Below are positions 1-8,104 of a DNA stretch of 18,007 nt, piece by piece; positions within the stretch are counted from its first letter, which is position 1, and each line of letters opens with the position of its first letter. The stretch lies in contig DJGU01000132.1 in NCBI GenBank assembly GCA_002432795.1, positions 254 through 18,260 on the forward strand, written 5' to 3'. Origin of the DNA: Anaerolineaceae bacterium UBA5838 (lineage in GTDB: Bacteria; Chloroflexota; Anaerolineae; Anaerolineales; Anaerolineaceae). The position numbers and the translations under genes were made by a program. Below the pieces are notes generated by a model, which made no database searches, had not been told where the DNA came from, and saw only the letters and a program-made list of their open reading frames with translations.

Positions 1-111
1 TAAAATGAGAAACTCCGGTTCTAATTATTTTCTGCTTTCCAGAGTATGCATTCCGCCAATTTTGTATGCCAATAGATTATACTTAGCCCGTTAGTCACAT
101 TCCTAAACAAT

Positions 112-117
112 GAGGAG
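112..117 (+). promoter_or_regulatory. Ribosome binding site that sets the mutase start
   Basis: GAGGAG at 112-117 lies four bases before the ATG at 122 and overlaps the end of the ATG at 110. This makes 122 the likely initiator and removes four residues from the longest open frame. Confidence 0.75.
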
Positions 118-121
118 AGAC

Positions 122-1777
122 ATGACGGAACAAACTGATTATGAGAACTGGCAGGAAAAGGTCTATATACCTGCCATTAAGAAATTCCCTGAAAGGAAAG
201 CAGAATTTTTTACTGATTCAGGAATTCCCCTCAGCCCTGTTATTCCACCATCAGAAATCCCTGCTAATCGGGAAGCCAGCCTGGGTTATCCAGGTGAGTA
301 TCCCTTCACCCGAGGCGTTCAGCCCTCGATGTATCGTGGGCGGTTTTGGACCATGCGACAGTACGCCGGTTATTCCAGTGCGGAAGAATCAAACAGGCGA
401 TATCGCTTTTTGCTTGAACAGGGTCAAACCGGGCTCTCAGTAGCGTTTGATCTGCCTACTCAAATCGGCTTTGACGCGGATGACCCGATCGCGTTGGGTG
501 AGGTGGGTAAGGTTGGGGTGTCGATTTCTTCGATTGAAGATATGGAGACTTTGTTCACGGAAATCCCGCTGGATAAGGTATCCACGAGCATGACCATCAA
601 CGCTCCTGCGGCGGTGCTGCTGGCCATGTATATAGCGGTGGCCAGGAAACAAGGGGTGTCTCCGGCAGCATTGCGTGGAACCATTCAGAATGACATCCTC
701 AAGGAATACATCGCTCGCGGCACTTATATTTTCCCTCCAACCCCAAGCATGCGCTTGATCACGGACATTTTCCAATACTGTCAGAAAGAAGTGCCTAACT
801 GGAATACGATCAGCATTTCCGGGTATCACATCCGCGAAGCCGGTTCCACCGCAGTTCAGGAAGTGGCTTTCACGTTGGCGAATGCCATTGCCTACATCGA
901 AGCAGCCATCAAAACCGGCATGGACGTGGACAAATTTGCCTCGCAGCTTTCTTTCTTCTTCAATTCCCACAACAATTTCCTGGAAGAAGTTGCCAAATTC
1001 CGCGCCGCTCGAAGGCTTTACGCAAAGATCATGAAGGAGCGCTTTGGCGCCAAGCTTGCTAATTCGCAGAAACTGCGTTTTCACACGCAGACTGCCGGGT
1101 CTACTCTGACAGCAAAACAGCCGGAAAACAATGTTGTGCGTGTTACTTTGCAGGCACTGGCAGCAGTTTTGGGTGGCACGCAGTCACTGCACACCAACAG
1201 CATGGATGAAGCCCTCTGGCTGCCTACGGAAAAATCTGTGCAGGTGGCGTTACGTACCCAACAGATCATCGGTTACGAGTCGGGCGTCGCAGATGTGATT
1301 GACCCTCTGGCAGGGTCCTACATGGTTGAGTACCTGACCGATGAGATTGAAAAAAAAGCAGTCGAATACCTGCAAAAAATTGACGAGATGGGCGGTGCCT
1401 TGAAGGCGATTGAAAACGGCTACATCCAGGGTGAAATCCAGAACGCTGCGTTTGCAGCCCAGCGGCGACTTGAGAACCGCGAGGATATTGTGGTTGGTGT
1501 GAATAAATTCACCGTGGATGAAAAGATCGAGCTCGAATCCCTGAAGATTGATCCAAAAATCGAGTCCGAACAGCGTGAACGCCTGGCTGGCTTACGGGCA
1601 GACAGGGATCAGGTTTTAGTGGACGCGCTGCTGGAAAGGCTGGAGAATGCAGCCCAGGGTGATGAGAACCTGATGCCCATCATCATTGAATGTGTGGAGA
1701 ACAAACTGACATTAGGCGAGATTTGCGGCAGATTGCGAAAAGTCTGGGGTGAATATCGCGCGCCAACCTTCATTTAA
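122..1777 (+). CDS. Methylmalonyl-CoA mutase, large (catalytic) subunit without B12 domain
   Basis: Adenosylcobalamin-dependent isomerase that interconverts succinyl-CoA and (R)-methylmalonyl-CoA, or a close acyl-CoA mutase; cytoplasmic. The 551-residue chain is the TIM-barrel catalytic part only. Family motifs are visible: RQYAGYSSAEESN with the active-site Tyr (near residue 80), SVAFDLPTQIGFDADDP, RGTIQNDILKEY, PPTPSMR with the CoA-binding Arg, and SGYHIREAG with the Tyr-His pair. The chain ends without the DxHxxG B12-binding domain, so a separate small subunit must exist outside the window. The Tyr in QYAG and the Ala in SVAFDLP favour methylmalonyl- or ethylmalonyl-CoA over 2-hydroxyisobutyryl-CoA, but substrate cannot be fixed by eye. 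An upstream in-frame ATG at 110 is rejected because the ribosome binding site (GAGGAG, 112-117) lies between it and the ATG at 122. Methylmalonyl-CoA epimerase follows 9 bp downstream, which supports the assignment. Confidence 0.93.
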   Translation: MTEQTDYENWQEKVYIPAIKKFPERKAEFFTDSGIPLSPVIPPSEIPANREASLGYPGEYPFTRGVQPSMYRGRFWTMRQYAGYSSAEESNRRYRFLLEQGQTGLSVAFDLPTQIGFDADDPIALGEVGKVGVSISSIEDMETLFTEIPLDKVSTSMTINAPAAVLLAMYIAVARKQGVSPAALRGTIQNDILKEYIARGTYIFPPTPSMRLITDIFQYCQKEVPNWNTISISGYHIREAGSTAVQEVAFTLANAIAYIEAAIKTGMDVDKFASQLSFFFNSHNNFLEEVAKFRAARRLYAKIMKERFGAKLANSQKLRFHTQTAGSTLTAKQPENNVVRVTLQALAAVLGGTQSLHTNSMDEALWLPTEKSVQVALRTQQIIGYESGVADVIDPLAGSYMVEYLTDEIEKKAVEYLQKIDEMGGALKAIENGYIQGEIQNAAFAAQRRLENREDIVVGVNKFTVDEKIELESLKIDPKIESEQRERLAGLRADRDQVLVDALLERLENAAQGDENLMPIIIECVENKLTLGEICGRLRKVWGEYRAPTFI

Positions 1778-1786
1778 GGAGAATTG

Positions 1787-2200
1787 ATGAGCCAAATCAA
1801 GAAAATCAACCATGTAGCGATCGTTGTACGTGACATTGAAGAGTCGCTCAAGTTCTGGGAATTTGCCCTGGGGCTTGAGCTGCACCACGTGGAGGACGTA
1901 CCTTCACAGGCTTCAAAAGTAGCCTTCATCCCGATTGGCGATAGTGAAATTGAGCTGGTGCAGCCCACCACGGAGGATTCTGGCATAGCTGCCTACCTGG
2001 AAAAGAGGGGGGAAGGCATGCATCATTTGTGTATCGAAGTGGATGATATCGAAGCAAAAATCAAGGAACTTAAGGATGCGGGCGTGCGATTGATCAATGA
2101 GACAGCGCAAGTACTTCCCGGACGGAAAATGGCTTTTATCCATCCGAAATCTGCCAGCGGGGTTCTGGTGGAACTTTATGAGATCACTGCTGAGGAATAA
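1787..2200 (+). CDS. mce: Methylmalonyl-CoA epimerase
   Basis: Converts (S)- and (R)-methylmalonyl-CoA, the step that feeds or drains the mutase encoded just upstream. The 137-residue protein has the size and double beta-alpha-beta-beta-beta repeat of the VOC superfamily. Metal-binding positions expected for the family are visible: His9 in INHVAI, Gln59 in ELVQP, His79 or His80 in GMHHLCIEV, and Glu129 in VLVELYE. The ATG at 1787 is preceded by AAGGAG (1776-1781), which overlaps the mutase stop codon; a TTG at 1784 is too close to this site to be the start. The gene is 9 bp from the mutase, so the two are almost certainly co-transcribed and act in propionate/methylmalonyl-CoA metabolism. Identification is firm from motif pattern plus context. 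Confidence 0.94.
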   Translation: MSQIKKINHVAIVVRDIEESLKFWEFALGLELHHVEDVPSQASKVAFIPIGDSEIELVQPTTEDSGIAAYLEKRGEGMHHLCIEVDDIEAKIKELKDAGVRLINETAQVLPGRKMAFIHPKSASGVLVELYEITAEE

Positions 2201-2249
2201 TTTCTGCTGAACGAGGCGGTTTTAATCTCAATAGGAAAAAGGAGAGTCA

Positions 2250-3590
2250 ATGATCATCACGAGCGGAAAGATTGTTACCTGGGGCGACCCAAATGAGATT
2301 TTGGAGGACCAAGCTCTTCTACTCCAGGATGGTTTAATTCAGGAAATTGGAAGCGAAGCTGAACTGAAAAATTCTTATCCAGAGGAAGAAATCCTGGATG
2401 CACAGGGGCAAATCGTGATGCCCGGCTTGATCTGTGCCCACACGCATTTTTACGGTGCATTCTCACGAGGAATGGCGGTGCCGGGAAAACCGTCACGCAA
2501 CTTCCAGGAGATACTGGCAAATTTGTGGTGGAAGCTCGATAAGGGGCTTGATGAAGAAGGCGTAAAGTATTCAGCACTGGCGCTGTTGGCAGACGCTACC
2601 AGGTATGGCTGCACGACCCTCTTCGATCACCACGCCTCGCCAAATTGCATTGATGGCTCCCTTGACATTGAAGCAGATGCGGTGACGGAATCTGGTTTAA
2701 GAGCCTCGCTTTGCTACGAGGTTACCGATCGCGATGGTGAAGAGAAAGCCCTGGCTGGGATACGGGAGAACGGACGTTTTATCAGTGGGGTGGAGGCCGG
2801 GAATTACAGCCCAATGCTGAAGGCCCATTTTGGTTTACATGCCAGCCTGACGGTCAGCGATGAGACGCTTGAAAAATGTATTGCTGAAAATAATGGTCGG
2901 GTTGGATTTCACAGCCACGCGGCTGAAGGGATCGTAGACCAGGAAGATTCTCTGACCAAGTACGGCAGGCGGGTGGTCGAGCGTTTTGCAGATAGTGGCA
3001 TACTGGGCGAAAAAACAATTCTGGCGCACGGCGTGCATATTACTCCTCACGAGATTGACCTCCTGGCGCAAAGCGGCACCTGGCTCTCCCACCAGCCACG
3101 GTCTAACATGAATAACGCGGTGGGAGTTGCCCCGGTTGAGGAGATGCTTAAGCAGGGCGTGAAGGTTTGCCTGGGTAATGACGGCTTTTCGAATGCCATG
3201 TGGCAGGAATGGTTTTTTGCATACTTGATTCAAAAAGACCAGCAGGCTGATCCTAGAGCAATGAATGGCTACGATGTGATCAAGATAGCCGTTGAAAATA
3301 ATTCAAGGCTTGCAAGCCAAACTTGGGGCGGCTTGCGCATAGGTATGATAGAAAAAGGTGCCGCGGCGGACTTGATTTTGGTGGATTATCACCCAATCAC
3401 CCCTATGCATGCTGGCAACTTGCCCTGGCATATCCTGTTTGGCTTCCGTGATGGAATGGTGACCAGCACGATTGCCGGCGGCAAGCTCCTGATGAAGGAT
3501 CGCAAGCTGCTCTTGCTGGATGAGGCTGAAATTGCCGCAAAAGCACGCGAAGCAGCAATTCGAAGCTGGGATAGAGTAAATTCGTACTAA
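2250..3590 (+). CDS. ssnA: SsnA-type amidohydrolase/deaminase
   Basis: Metal-dependent hydrolase of the amidohydrolase superfamily, 446 residues, matching the usual length of SsnA. It probably deaminates or opens a purine-like or other cyclic amidine; the true substrate of SsnA is not established. Metal ligands are visible: His64 and His66 in AHTHFYG, His221 and His223 in FHSHAAEG, His260 in LAHGVH, and Asp311 in LGNDGFS. SsnA-like stretches include NLWWKLDKGLDEE, TLFDHHASP and RSNMNNAVG. The start has a good site (AAAAAGGAGAG) upstream. A 49 bp gap separates it from the epimerase. In E. coli, ssnA lies in a cluster with ygfK, ygfM and xdhD; here the ygfM- and xdhD-like genes are about 4.5 kb downstream, with an F420 module in between. 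Guanine deaminase or chlorohydrolase-type activities remain possible. Confidence 0.86.
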   Translation: MIITSGKIVTWGDPNEILEDQALLLQDGLIQEIGSEAELKNSYPEEEILDAQGQIVMPGLICAHTHFYGAFSRGMAVPGKPSRNFQEILANLWWKLDKGLDEEGVKYSALALLADATRYGCTTLFDHHASPNCIDGSLDIEADAVTESGLRASLCYEVTDRDGEEKALAGIRENGRFISGVEAGNYSPMLKAHFGLHASLTVSDETLEKCIAENNGRVGFHSHAAEGIVDQEDSLTKYGRRVVERFADSGILGEKTILAHGVHITPHEIDLLAQSGTWLSHQPRSNMNNAVGVAPVEEMLKQGVKVCLGNDGFSNAMWQEWFFAYLIQKDQQADPRAMNGYDVIKIAVENNSRLASQTWGGLRIGMIEKGAAADLILVDYHPITPMHAGNLPWHILFGFRDGMVTSTIAGGKLLMKDRKLLLLDEAEIAAKAREAAIRSWDRVNSY

Positions 3591-3601
3591 AGGAGAGAAT
3601 C

Positions 3602-4267
3602 GTGGCTTATACAATAGGAATTATCGGGGGGACCGGACGCGAGGGCAGTGGATTGGGCTATCGCTGGGCAAGAGCCGGACATAAGATCATTATTGGATCG
3701 CGGAGCGAGGCAAAAGCGTTGGCAGCGGCGGAAGAGTTGAAAGAAAGGCTACATGGTGAAGGCGATGTCAGCGGAACCACCAACGACAAAGCTGTAATGG
3801 CGTGTGATATTGCCGTCCTGACCGTTCCTTTTTCAGCGCATCGCTTAACCCTGGAGGGCTTGAAAGAAGAGCTGCAGGGGAAGATACTGATCGATGTTGT
3901 AGTGCCGCTTATGCCTCCAAAGGTTACGCGTGTGCAAATGCCCGAGGAAGGCAGCGCAGCTCAGCAAGCTCAAGCGATCCTGGGTGAGGACGTAAAGGTG
4001 GTGGCAGCCTTCCAGACAATTTCATTTGAGCACTTACTTTCTGATGAAGAAATTGAATGTGATGTTTTGGTGGCTGGCGGCAACAAAGCCGCGCGTGAAG
4101 TTGTGATTGGATTGTCAGAAGATATTGGGCTCAAAGCCTGGGATGCAGGCGTCATTCAGAATGCGGTCGTAGTGGAAGGCTTGACCTCCATCCTGATTGG
4201 CTTAAACATCAAGCACAAGGTTCCTTCTTCCGGCATACGCATCACAGGCATCCATGAAGAGACCTAA
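3602..4267 (+). CDS. npdG: F420-dependent NADP reductase (F420:NADPH oxidoreductase)
   Basis: Transfers hydride between reduced coenzyme F420 and NADP, linking the F420 pool to NADPH. The 221-residue protein has an N-terminal Rossmann fold with GIIGGTGREGSGLGYRWA (residues 6-23) and IGSRSEAKA (31-39), where the Ser-Arg pair fits the 2'-phosphate of NADP. The C-terminal VVVEGLTSILIGLNIKHK stretch is typical of NpdG/Fno. The start is GTG at 3602, with AAAGGAGAG just upstream and an 11 bp gap from ssnA. The stop overlaps the start of cofE by 14 bp, so translation is likely coupled. Its position at the head of the F420 biosynthesis genes agrees with the call. A generic NADP-dependent reductase is less likely given this context. 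Confidence 0.92.
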   Translation: MAYTIGIIGGTGREGSGLGYRWARAGHKIIIGSRSEAKALAAAEELKERLHGEGDVSGTTNDKAVMACDIAVLTVPFSAHRLTLEGLKEELQGKILIDVVVPLMPPKVTRVQMPEEGSAAQQAQAILGEDVKVVAAFQTISFEHLLSDEEIECDVLVAGGNKAAREVVIGLSEDIGLKAWDAGVIQNAVVVEGLTSILIGLNIKHKVPSSGIRITGIHEET

Positions 4268-5033
4268 ACAACTGACATATTTCGCCCTGCAGGGGATTCC
4301 TCAAATTCGGGCTGGAGATAACCTGGCGGAAATTATTACTGCAGCTATTGGAGAAAATGGGCTCTTCCCGCAGGATGGGGATATCCTGATCCTTGCGCAA
4401 AAAATTGTTTCAAAAGCAGAAGGCAGGCTGGTGAATCTTACGACCGTGCAGCCATCTGCCAAAGCAATTGAACTGGCAGAGTACCTCGGTAAACGACCTG
4501 AATTGGTTGAGTTGATCCTGCAGGAAAGCAACGAAGTCGTGCGTACCCGACCTGGAACGATCATCGTGGAGCACAAATCCGGTTTTATCTGTGCCAATGC
4601 CGGGATCGATCACTCGAATGTCAAGGGCAGTTGGGGGAACGACGAGGATTGGGTTTTGCTCCTGCCGGAAGATTCTGATCTCTCGGCTGCAATGATCCGC
4701 GCGGAATTGGAAGTCTTGAATGGAACAAGATTGGGTGTGATCATCATTGATTCACACGGACGGGCCTGGCGTAATGGTGTGCTTGGCACGACGATAGGTG
4801 CCTCCGGCTTGCCTGCACTGCTCGATATGCGGGGAGAGGAAGATATGTACCACTACAAACTTCGGGTTACAACGATTGCGACAGCGGATGAATTGGCAGC
4901 AGGAGGTTCGCTGATGATGGGACAGGCAGGTGAAGGCACTCCGGTTGTGCTGGCGAGGGGCTTTCCCTATCCGCTCAGGGAGGGCAACGCCCAGGAATTG
5001 ATCCGAAAGAAGGAGAACGATCTCTTCCGATGA
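4254..5033 (+). CDS. cofE: Coenzyme F420-0:L-glutamate ligase
   Basis: GTP-dependent enzyme that adds L-glutamate residues to F420-0, making the poly-glutamate tail of coenzyme F420. At 259 residues it is the size of the stand-alone archaeal-type CofE and lacks the C-terminal flavin reductase domain found in the fused actinobacterial FbiB. Supporting motifs are QGIPQIRAGDNLAEII near the N-terminus, DILILAQKIVSKAEGR (about residues 43-58), GFICANAGIDHSNV (about 110-123), and IDSHGRAWRNGVLGTTIG (about 164-181), the counterpart of the family SDTFGRPWR loop. The ATG at 4254 lies inside the end of npdG (14 bp overlap), and the stop overlaps the cofD start as ATGA. The absence of the reductase domain matters for how F420-0 is made in this organism. 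Confidence 0.94.
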   Translation: MKRPKQLTYFALQGIPQIRAGDNLAEIITAAIGENGLFPQDGDILILAQKIVSKAEGRLVNLTTVQPSAKAIELAEYLGKRPELVELILQESNEVVRTRPGTIIVEHKSGFICANAGIDHSNVKGSWGNDEDWVLLLPEDSDLSAAMIRAELEVLNGTRLGVIIIDSHGRAWRNGVLGTTIGASGLPALLDMRGEEDMYHYKLRVTTIATADELAAGGSLMMGQAGEGTPVVLARGFPYPLREGNAQELIRKKENDLFR

Positions 5034-6004
5034 TCCCTGAGTTTATGGAAGCCTCCAAGTATCTCAAAGTAACGGCATTGGCAGGCGGTGTGGGTGGGGC
5101 TAAGCTGCTGGTAGGCCTGGATAAGGTGCTGCAACCTGGACATTTGAGCGCGGTGGTTAACACAGGCGATGACTTTTCCCATTTTGGGCTGCATATATCC
5201 CCTGATCTTGATTCGGTTTGTTATGCGCTGGCAGGGCTGGCGGATTCAGTGCATGGATGGGGGCGCAAAGATGAAAGCTGGCAGGTGCTGGAGGAAATAC
5301 GCAGGTTCGGTGCTCCGGATTGGTTTGCGCTGGGAGACAGAGATCTTGCATGGCACCTGGAGCGTCAGCGTTTGTTGAGCGAGGGTAAAACCCTCACCGA
5401 GGTAACGGCTCATTTTTGTGAGGTTTTTGGCATTCAGTCGCGGGTGTTGCCCATGTGCGATGAGCCAGCCCCAACACTGATCAAAACCAAAGAGGGGGAG
5501 TGGCTGGCTTTCCAGGATTATTTTGTAAGATTGAAATGCCAGCCAGAAATCGCCGACATTGCACTTTTAGGCAACAGAGAGATTGCTGCAAGTGATTTGG
5601 TGATTGAGGCAATGCTTGAAGCAGATTTGATCGTTTTGGCGCCTTCAAATCCCTGGGTGAGCATCGATCCGATCCTGGCTTTGCGAGGTGTGCGAAACAG
5701 CTTGCAGGGCAAGCCGGTAGTGGCAGTATCGCCAATTATCCAGGGCAGCGCGCTAAAAGGTCCGGCAGCCAAAATGTTCGCTGACCTGGGGATCCATCCT
5801 TCGTCGGAAGCTGTAAGGCAGCATTATGAGGAGCTTCTGGATGGATTCATTTTCGATGATCTCGACCTGCCAGATGCTGAAAACTGGCAGTCCTCGGCTA
5901 TAATTAATCAATCGTTTCAAACAATTATGAAGAATGATGAGGACAAGATTGCGCTGGCAGAAGCTGTGATATCCCTCGGAGCGAGGATTCTTCAAGGCAG
6001 ATGA
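5030..6004 (+). CDS. cofD: 2-phospho-L-lactate transferase (F420-0 synthesis)
   Basis: Transfers the phospholactyl (or phosphoenolpyruvyl) group from its GDP-activated form to FO, giving F420-0 (or dehydro-F420-0). The 324-residue protein shows the family motifs in order: LAGGVGGAKLLVGL (residues 16-29), VVNTGDDFSHFGL, DLDSVCYALAGL, WFALGDRDLAWHLER, LPMCDEPAPTLIKT, FQDYFV and VLAPSNPWVSIDPIL. The ATG at 5030 overlaps the cofE stop as ATGA; an ATG at 5045 is an alternative start and would remove only five residues. The stop overlaps the cofC start, again as ATGA. Order and spacing show that it is made together with its substrate supplier CofC and the next enzyme CofE. Whether the donor is phospholactate or phosphoenolpyruvate cannot be told from sequence by eye. 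Confidence 0.95.
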   Translation: MIPEFMEASKYLKVTALAGGVGGAKLLVGLDKVLQPGHLSAVVNTGDDFSHFGLHISPDLDSVCYALAGLADSVHGWGRKDESWQVLEEIRRFGAPDWFALGDRDLAWHLERQRLLSEGKTLTEVTAHFCEVFGIQSRVLPMCDEPAPTLIKTKEGEWLAFQDYFVRLKCQPEIADIALLGNREIAASDLVIEAMLEADLIVLAPSNPWVSIDPILALRGVRNSLQGKPVVAVSPIIQGSALKGPAAKMFADLGIHPSSEAVRQHYEELLDGFIFDDLDLPDAENWQSSAIINQSFQTIMKNDEDKIALAEAVISLGARILQGR

Positions 6005-6642
6005 TTACTTGGGCAATCTTACCTGTGAAGAAGTATCACGTTGGAAAATCGAGGCTGCGGCATTTGTTTTCAGATGCTGAATTGGCAGAACTCAACCAAA
6101 AATTGTTTGAAAGCACCTTTACAAAACTACAAGAAATACCAGAGATCGACAGGATCTTGGTCGTTTCCAGGGAAGATCATGCCCTGAACTGGTGCGAGAC
6201 GCATGGAGGTGTGGCTCTGATGGAAGATGAGCATAGCAGTCTCAACCTGGCGATCTCAAAAGCTCAAGCACACGCCTGCCAGGCAGGGGTGGAACGCATC
6301 ATGGTGCTGCCAAGCGATTTGCCATTAATGACCTCAAAAGATCTAAACAGTTTGATCTGCCTGGCAGAGGGTACTCGCAAACTGGTTATCGTTCCTGATC
6401 ACTACCAATCAGGCACGAACGCATTAGTGATGAATGATCCGGATTTGATCCAGCCCAGATTTGGTTCTGGTTCTTTCCGCAAACATATAAAACAGGCGAT
6501 GGATAAAAATGCAGAACTTGTTGTCTACCTGAATGATAATATCCAGTGGGATCTTGATACTTCACTGGAGTTATCTCGTATTATTAACACACAATCCGAA
6601 CTCACAATAATGAGCCAATTAAGAAAGGAAATCTCACTATGA
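6001..6642 (+). CDS. cofC: 2-phospho-L-lactate (or phosphoenolpyruvate) guanylyltransferase
   Basis: Activates 2-phospho-L-lactate or phosphoenolpyruvate with GTP, releasing pyrophosphate, to supply CofD. The 213-residue protein has a nucleotidyltransferase fold. Visible motifs are ILPVKKYHVGKSRL (residues 6-19), VLPSDLPLMT (about 101-110) with the metal-binding Asp, VPDHYQSGTNALV (about 130-142), RFGSGSFRKHI and WDLDTSLEL near the C-terminus. These fit CofC/FbiD. ATG 6001 overlaps the cofD stop as ATGA, and the stop overlaps the next gene the same way. Bacterial homologues (FbiD) are known to use phosphoenolpyruvate; which substrate applies here is not decided. Its pyrophosphate product may be hydrolysed by the pyrophosphatase encoded in the same operon (11799-13172). 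Confidence 0.93.
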   Translation: MITWAILPVKKYHVGKSRLRHLFSDAELAELNQKLFESTFTKLQEIPEIDRILVVSREDHALNWCETHGGVALMEDEHSSLNLAISKAQAHACQAGVERIMVLPSDLPLMTSKDLNSLICLAEGTRKLVIVPDHYQSGTNALVMNDPDLIQPRFGSGSFRKHIKQAMDKNAELVVYLNDNIQWDLDTSLELSRIINTQSELTIMSQLRKEISL

Positions 6643-7640
6643 CACAAAAATACGCTCTCTATTTGCAGGACGCGCATGACTTGCGCGATGGACTGGACAT
6701 TGTCCGGTATGCTGAAGAAAAGGGGATTGATGCCATTTGGCAAGCTGAAAGCCGCCTGGTGCGCGACGCAATCGTGCCAATGGCCGCTTACGCAGCTGTC
6801 TCAGAGCGCATCAAGATCGGCTCGGCTGTCATCAACAACTGGACGCGCAACATAGGATTGCTGGCATCAACCTTCCTGACTCTGGATGACCTGGCTCCAA
6901 ATCGTATTATTTGCGGTATCGGCGCCTGGTGGGATCCATTGGCGAAGAATGTTGGTATCGATCGCACAAAACCCCTTAAGGCGATGGAAGAAACCGTGAT
7001 CGTCTTACGCCGCCTGCTCAACATGGAACGCGTCAGTTTTGAAGGCGAATTCCACCGGGTACATGAGATTGAGTTGGATGTGGTGCACGGACGGCGTGAG
7101 CCCCGCAATGTCCCGATTTATATCGGAGCAACCGGTGGAAAAATGATCGAAATGACAGGTCGGATCGCGGATGGGATTGTTATGAATTACTGTGTTCCCG
7201 TTGAGTATAACGACATGGCAATCGAAGAACTGGAAAAGGGTTTGAAGATTTCAGGACGCAAGCTGGAAGATTTTGACCGGCCTCAATTAATTGTTTGCTC
7301 GGTGGACGAGGACCATGATGTTGCAATTGACAGCACGCGTGAATTGCTCACTCAGTATCTGGCACAGCAGCCCCATATTGCAAAGGCGTCAGGCGTTTCG
7401 ATGGATGTCGTGGAAAAAATCCAGGCAATTCTTGGCTGGCCTGCCACCCACGAACAAATCCAGGCTGCGAAGCATTTGGTGCCAGAGGATCTGATTTATC
7501 GCATCACAGCCAGCGGCACACCATCTGAAGCAAAGCAGAAAGTTCAGGAATACATCGATCACGGCTGCACCACTCCGATTTTGTACGGCGTAGGCGGCAA
7601 CACCAAGCTGCTGATCGATACTTTCGCTGCAGAGGCATGA
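6639..7640 (+). CDS. LLM-class F420-dependent oxidoreductase (Mer-like)
   Basis: Luciferase-like TIM-barrel oxidoreductase of 333 residues, close in layout to F420-dependent methylenetetrahydromethanopterin reductase (Mer). It probably transfers hydride to or from F420 on an unknown substrate. Seen in sequence: GIDAIWQAESRLVRDAIVPM near the N-terminus, IKIGSAVINNWTRN (about residues 58-71), a GIGAWWDPLAKNVGI segment (about 93-107) at the place of the Mer GIGAG loop, VPIYIGATGGKMIEMTGRIADG (about 158-179), and a C-terminal DLIYRITASGTPSEAKQKVQEYIDHG. The ATG at 6639 overlaps the cofC stop as ATGA. Being directly coupled to the F420 biosynthesis genes makes F420, rather than FMN, the likely cofactor. 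The real substrate is not recognised; true Mer activity is unlikely without other methanopterin genes nearby. Confidence 0.85.
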   Translation: MTQKYALYLQDAHDLRDGLDIVRYAEEKGIDAIWQAESRLVRDAIVPMAAYAAVSERIKIGSAVINNWTRNIGLLASTFLTLDDLAPNRIICGIGAWWDPLAKNVGIDRTKPLKAMEETVIVLRRLLNMERVSFEGEFHRVHEIELDVVHGRREPRNVPIYIGATGGKMIEMTGRIADGIVMNYCVPVEYNDMAIEELEKGLKISGRKLEDFDRPQLIVCSVDEDHDVAIDSTRELLTQYLAQQPHIAKASGVSMDVVEKIQAILGWPATHEQIQAAKHLVPEDLIYRITASGTPSEAKQKVQEYIDHGCTTPILYGVGGNTKLLIDTFAAEA

Positions 7641-8104
7641 TGCAGCAGTTGCCAAGCAGTCGAAGTTGCTATGTTTGCGGTCGGGAAAACCCGGTATCGT
7701 TGCGCATGACGTTTTTCCTGCAGGACAATGGTGAAGTTACCTCGGAAGTTGTTGTTCCGGAGGAGTATGCCGGCTATCCTGGGATGGTTCATGGGGGCAA
7801 TATTGTGGCAATGATGGACGAAGCTGCAGGCCGGGCTGCAACGGCGGATGATCCAAACCGCTTTGCGGTAACCAGCCAATTGACGGTCAAGTACCGGCAG
7901 CCGGTGCCTACGAACCAACGATTAAAAATTACCGGCAGACTGCTGAAGAAACGCGGAAAAGTTTCCCAGGCATATGGCGAAATACGCAACCAGGATGGGG
8001 AACTTCTGGCAGAAGCTGAGGCTCTTTTCGTGGAAATTGGCGAGGATTTTACTCAAGGCACAGACCCGGCTTTGATGGGTTGGAAGGTGTATGACGATGA
8101 CTAA
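7637..8104 (+). CDS. Hotdog-fold thioesterase (PaaI/4HBT family)
   Basis: Likely hydrolyses an acyl-CoA thioester; substrate unknown. The 155-residue protein starts with a conserved-looking CYVCGRENPVSLRM stretch (Cys11 and Cys14), as in many PaaI-like proteins with a CxxCG...NP N-terminus. The family active-site helix follows as GMVHGGNIVAMMDEAAG (about residues 49-65), with the HGG loop and the acidic residue of the D-E-A-A helix. Beta strands such as SQLTVKYRQPVP and RGKVSQAYGEIRNQDGE complete the fold. Two adjacent ATG codons (7637, 7640) are possible starts; the first overlaps the upstream stop as ATGA. The end overlaps the next gene. It sits between the F420-dependent oxidoreductase and the first molybdenum hydroxylase, so it may act on the same pathway, but this is only positional evidence. 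Confidence 0.88.
   Translation: MMQQLPSSRSCYVCGRENPVSLRMTFFLQDNGEVTSEVVVPEEYAGYPGMVHGGNIVAMMDEAAGRAATADDPNRFAVTSQLTVKYRQPVPTNQRLKITGRLLKKRGKVSQAYGEIRNQDGELLAEAEALFVEIGEDFTQGTDPALMGWKVYDDD

Noticed and set aside
78..83. TATACT as a -10 promoter element for the operon
   Set aside because: No matching -35 element is found at a 16-18 bp spacing (TTGTAT at 62-67 is too close), and the rest of 1-109 shows no other signal. A promoter here is plausible but not supported.
110..121. ATG at 110 as the start of the mutase
   Set aside because: The ribosome binding site lies after this codon and serves the ATG at 122.
437..1084. Long minus-strand open frame inside the mutase
   Set aside because: It is fully inside a well-supported gene on the other strand, its translation has no recognisable motif, and it has no clear binding site.
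2201..2249. Possible terminator or second promoter between the epimerase and ssnA
   Set aside because: The 49 bp contain no inverted repeat followed by T residues and no paired promoter hexamers; only the ribosome binding site of ssnA is clear.
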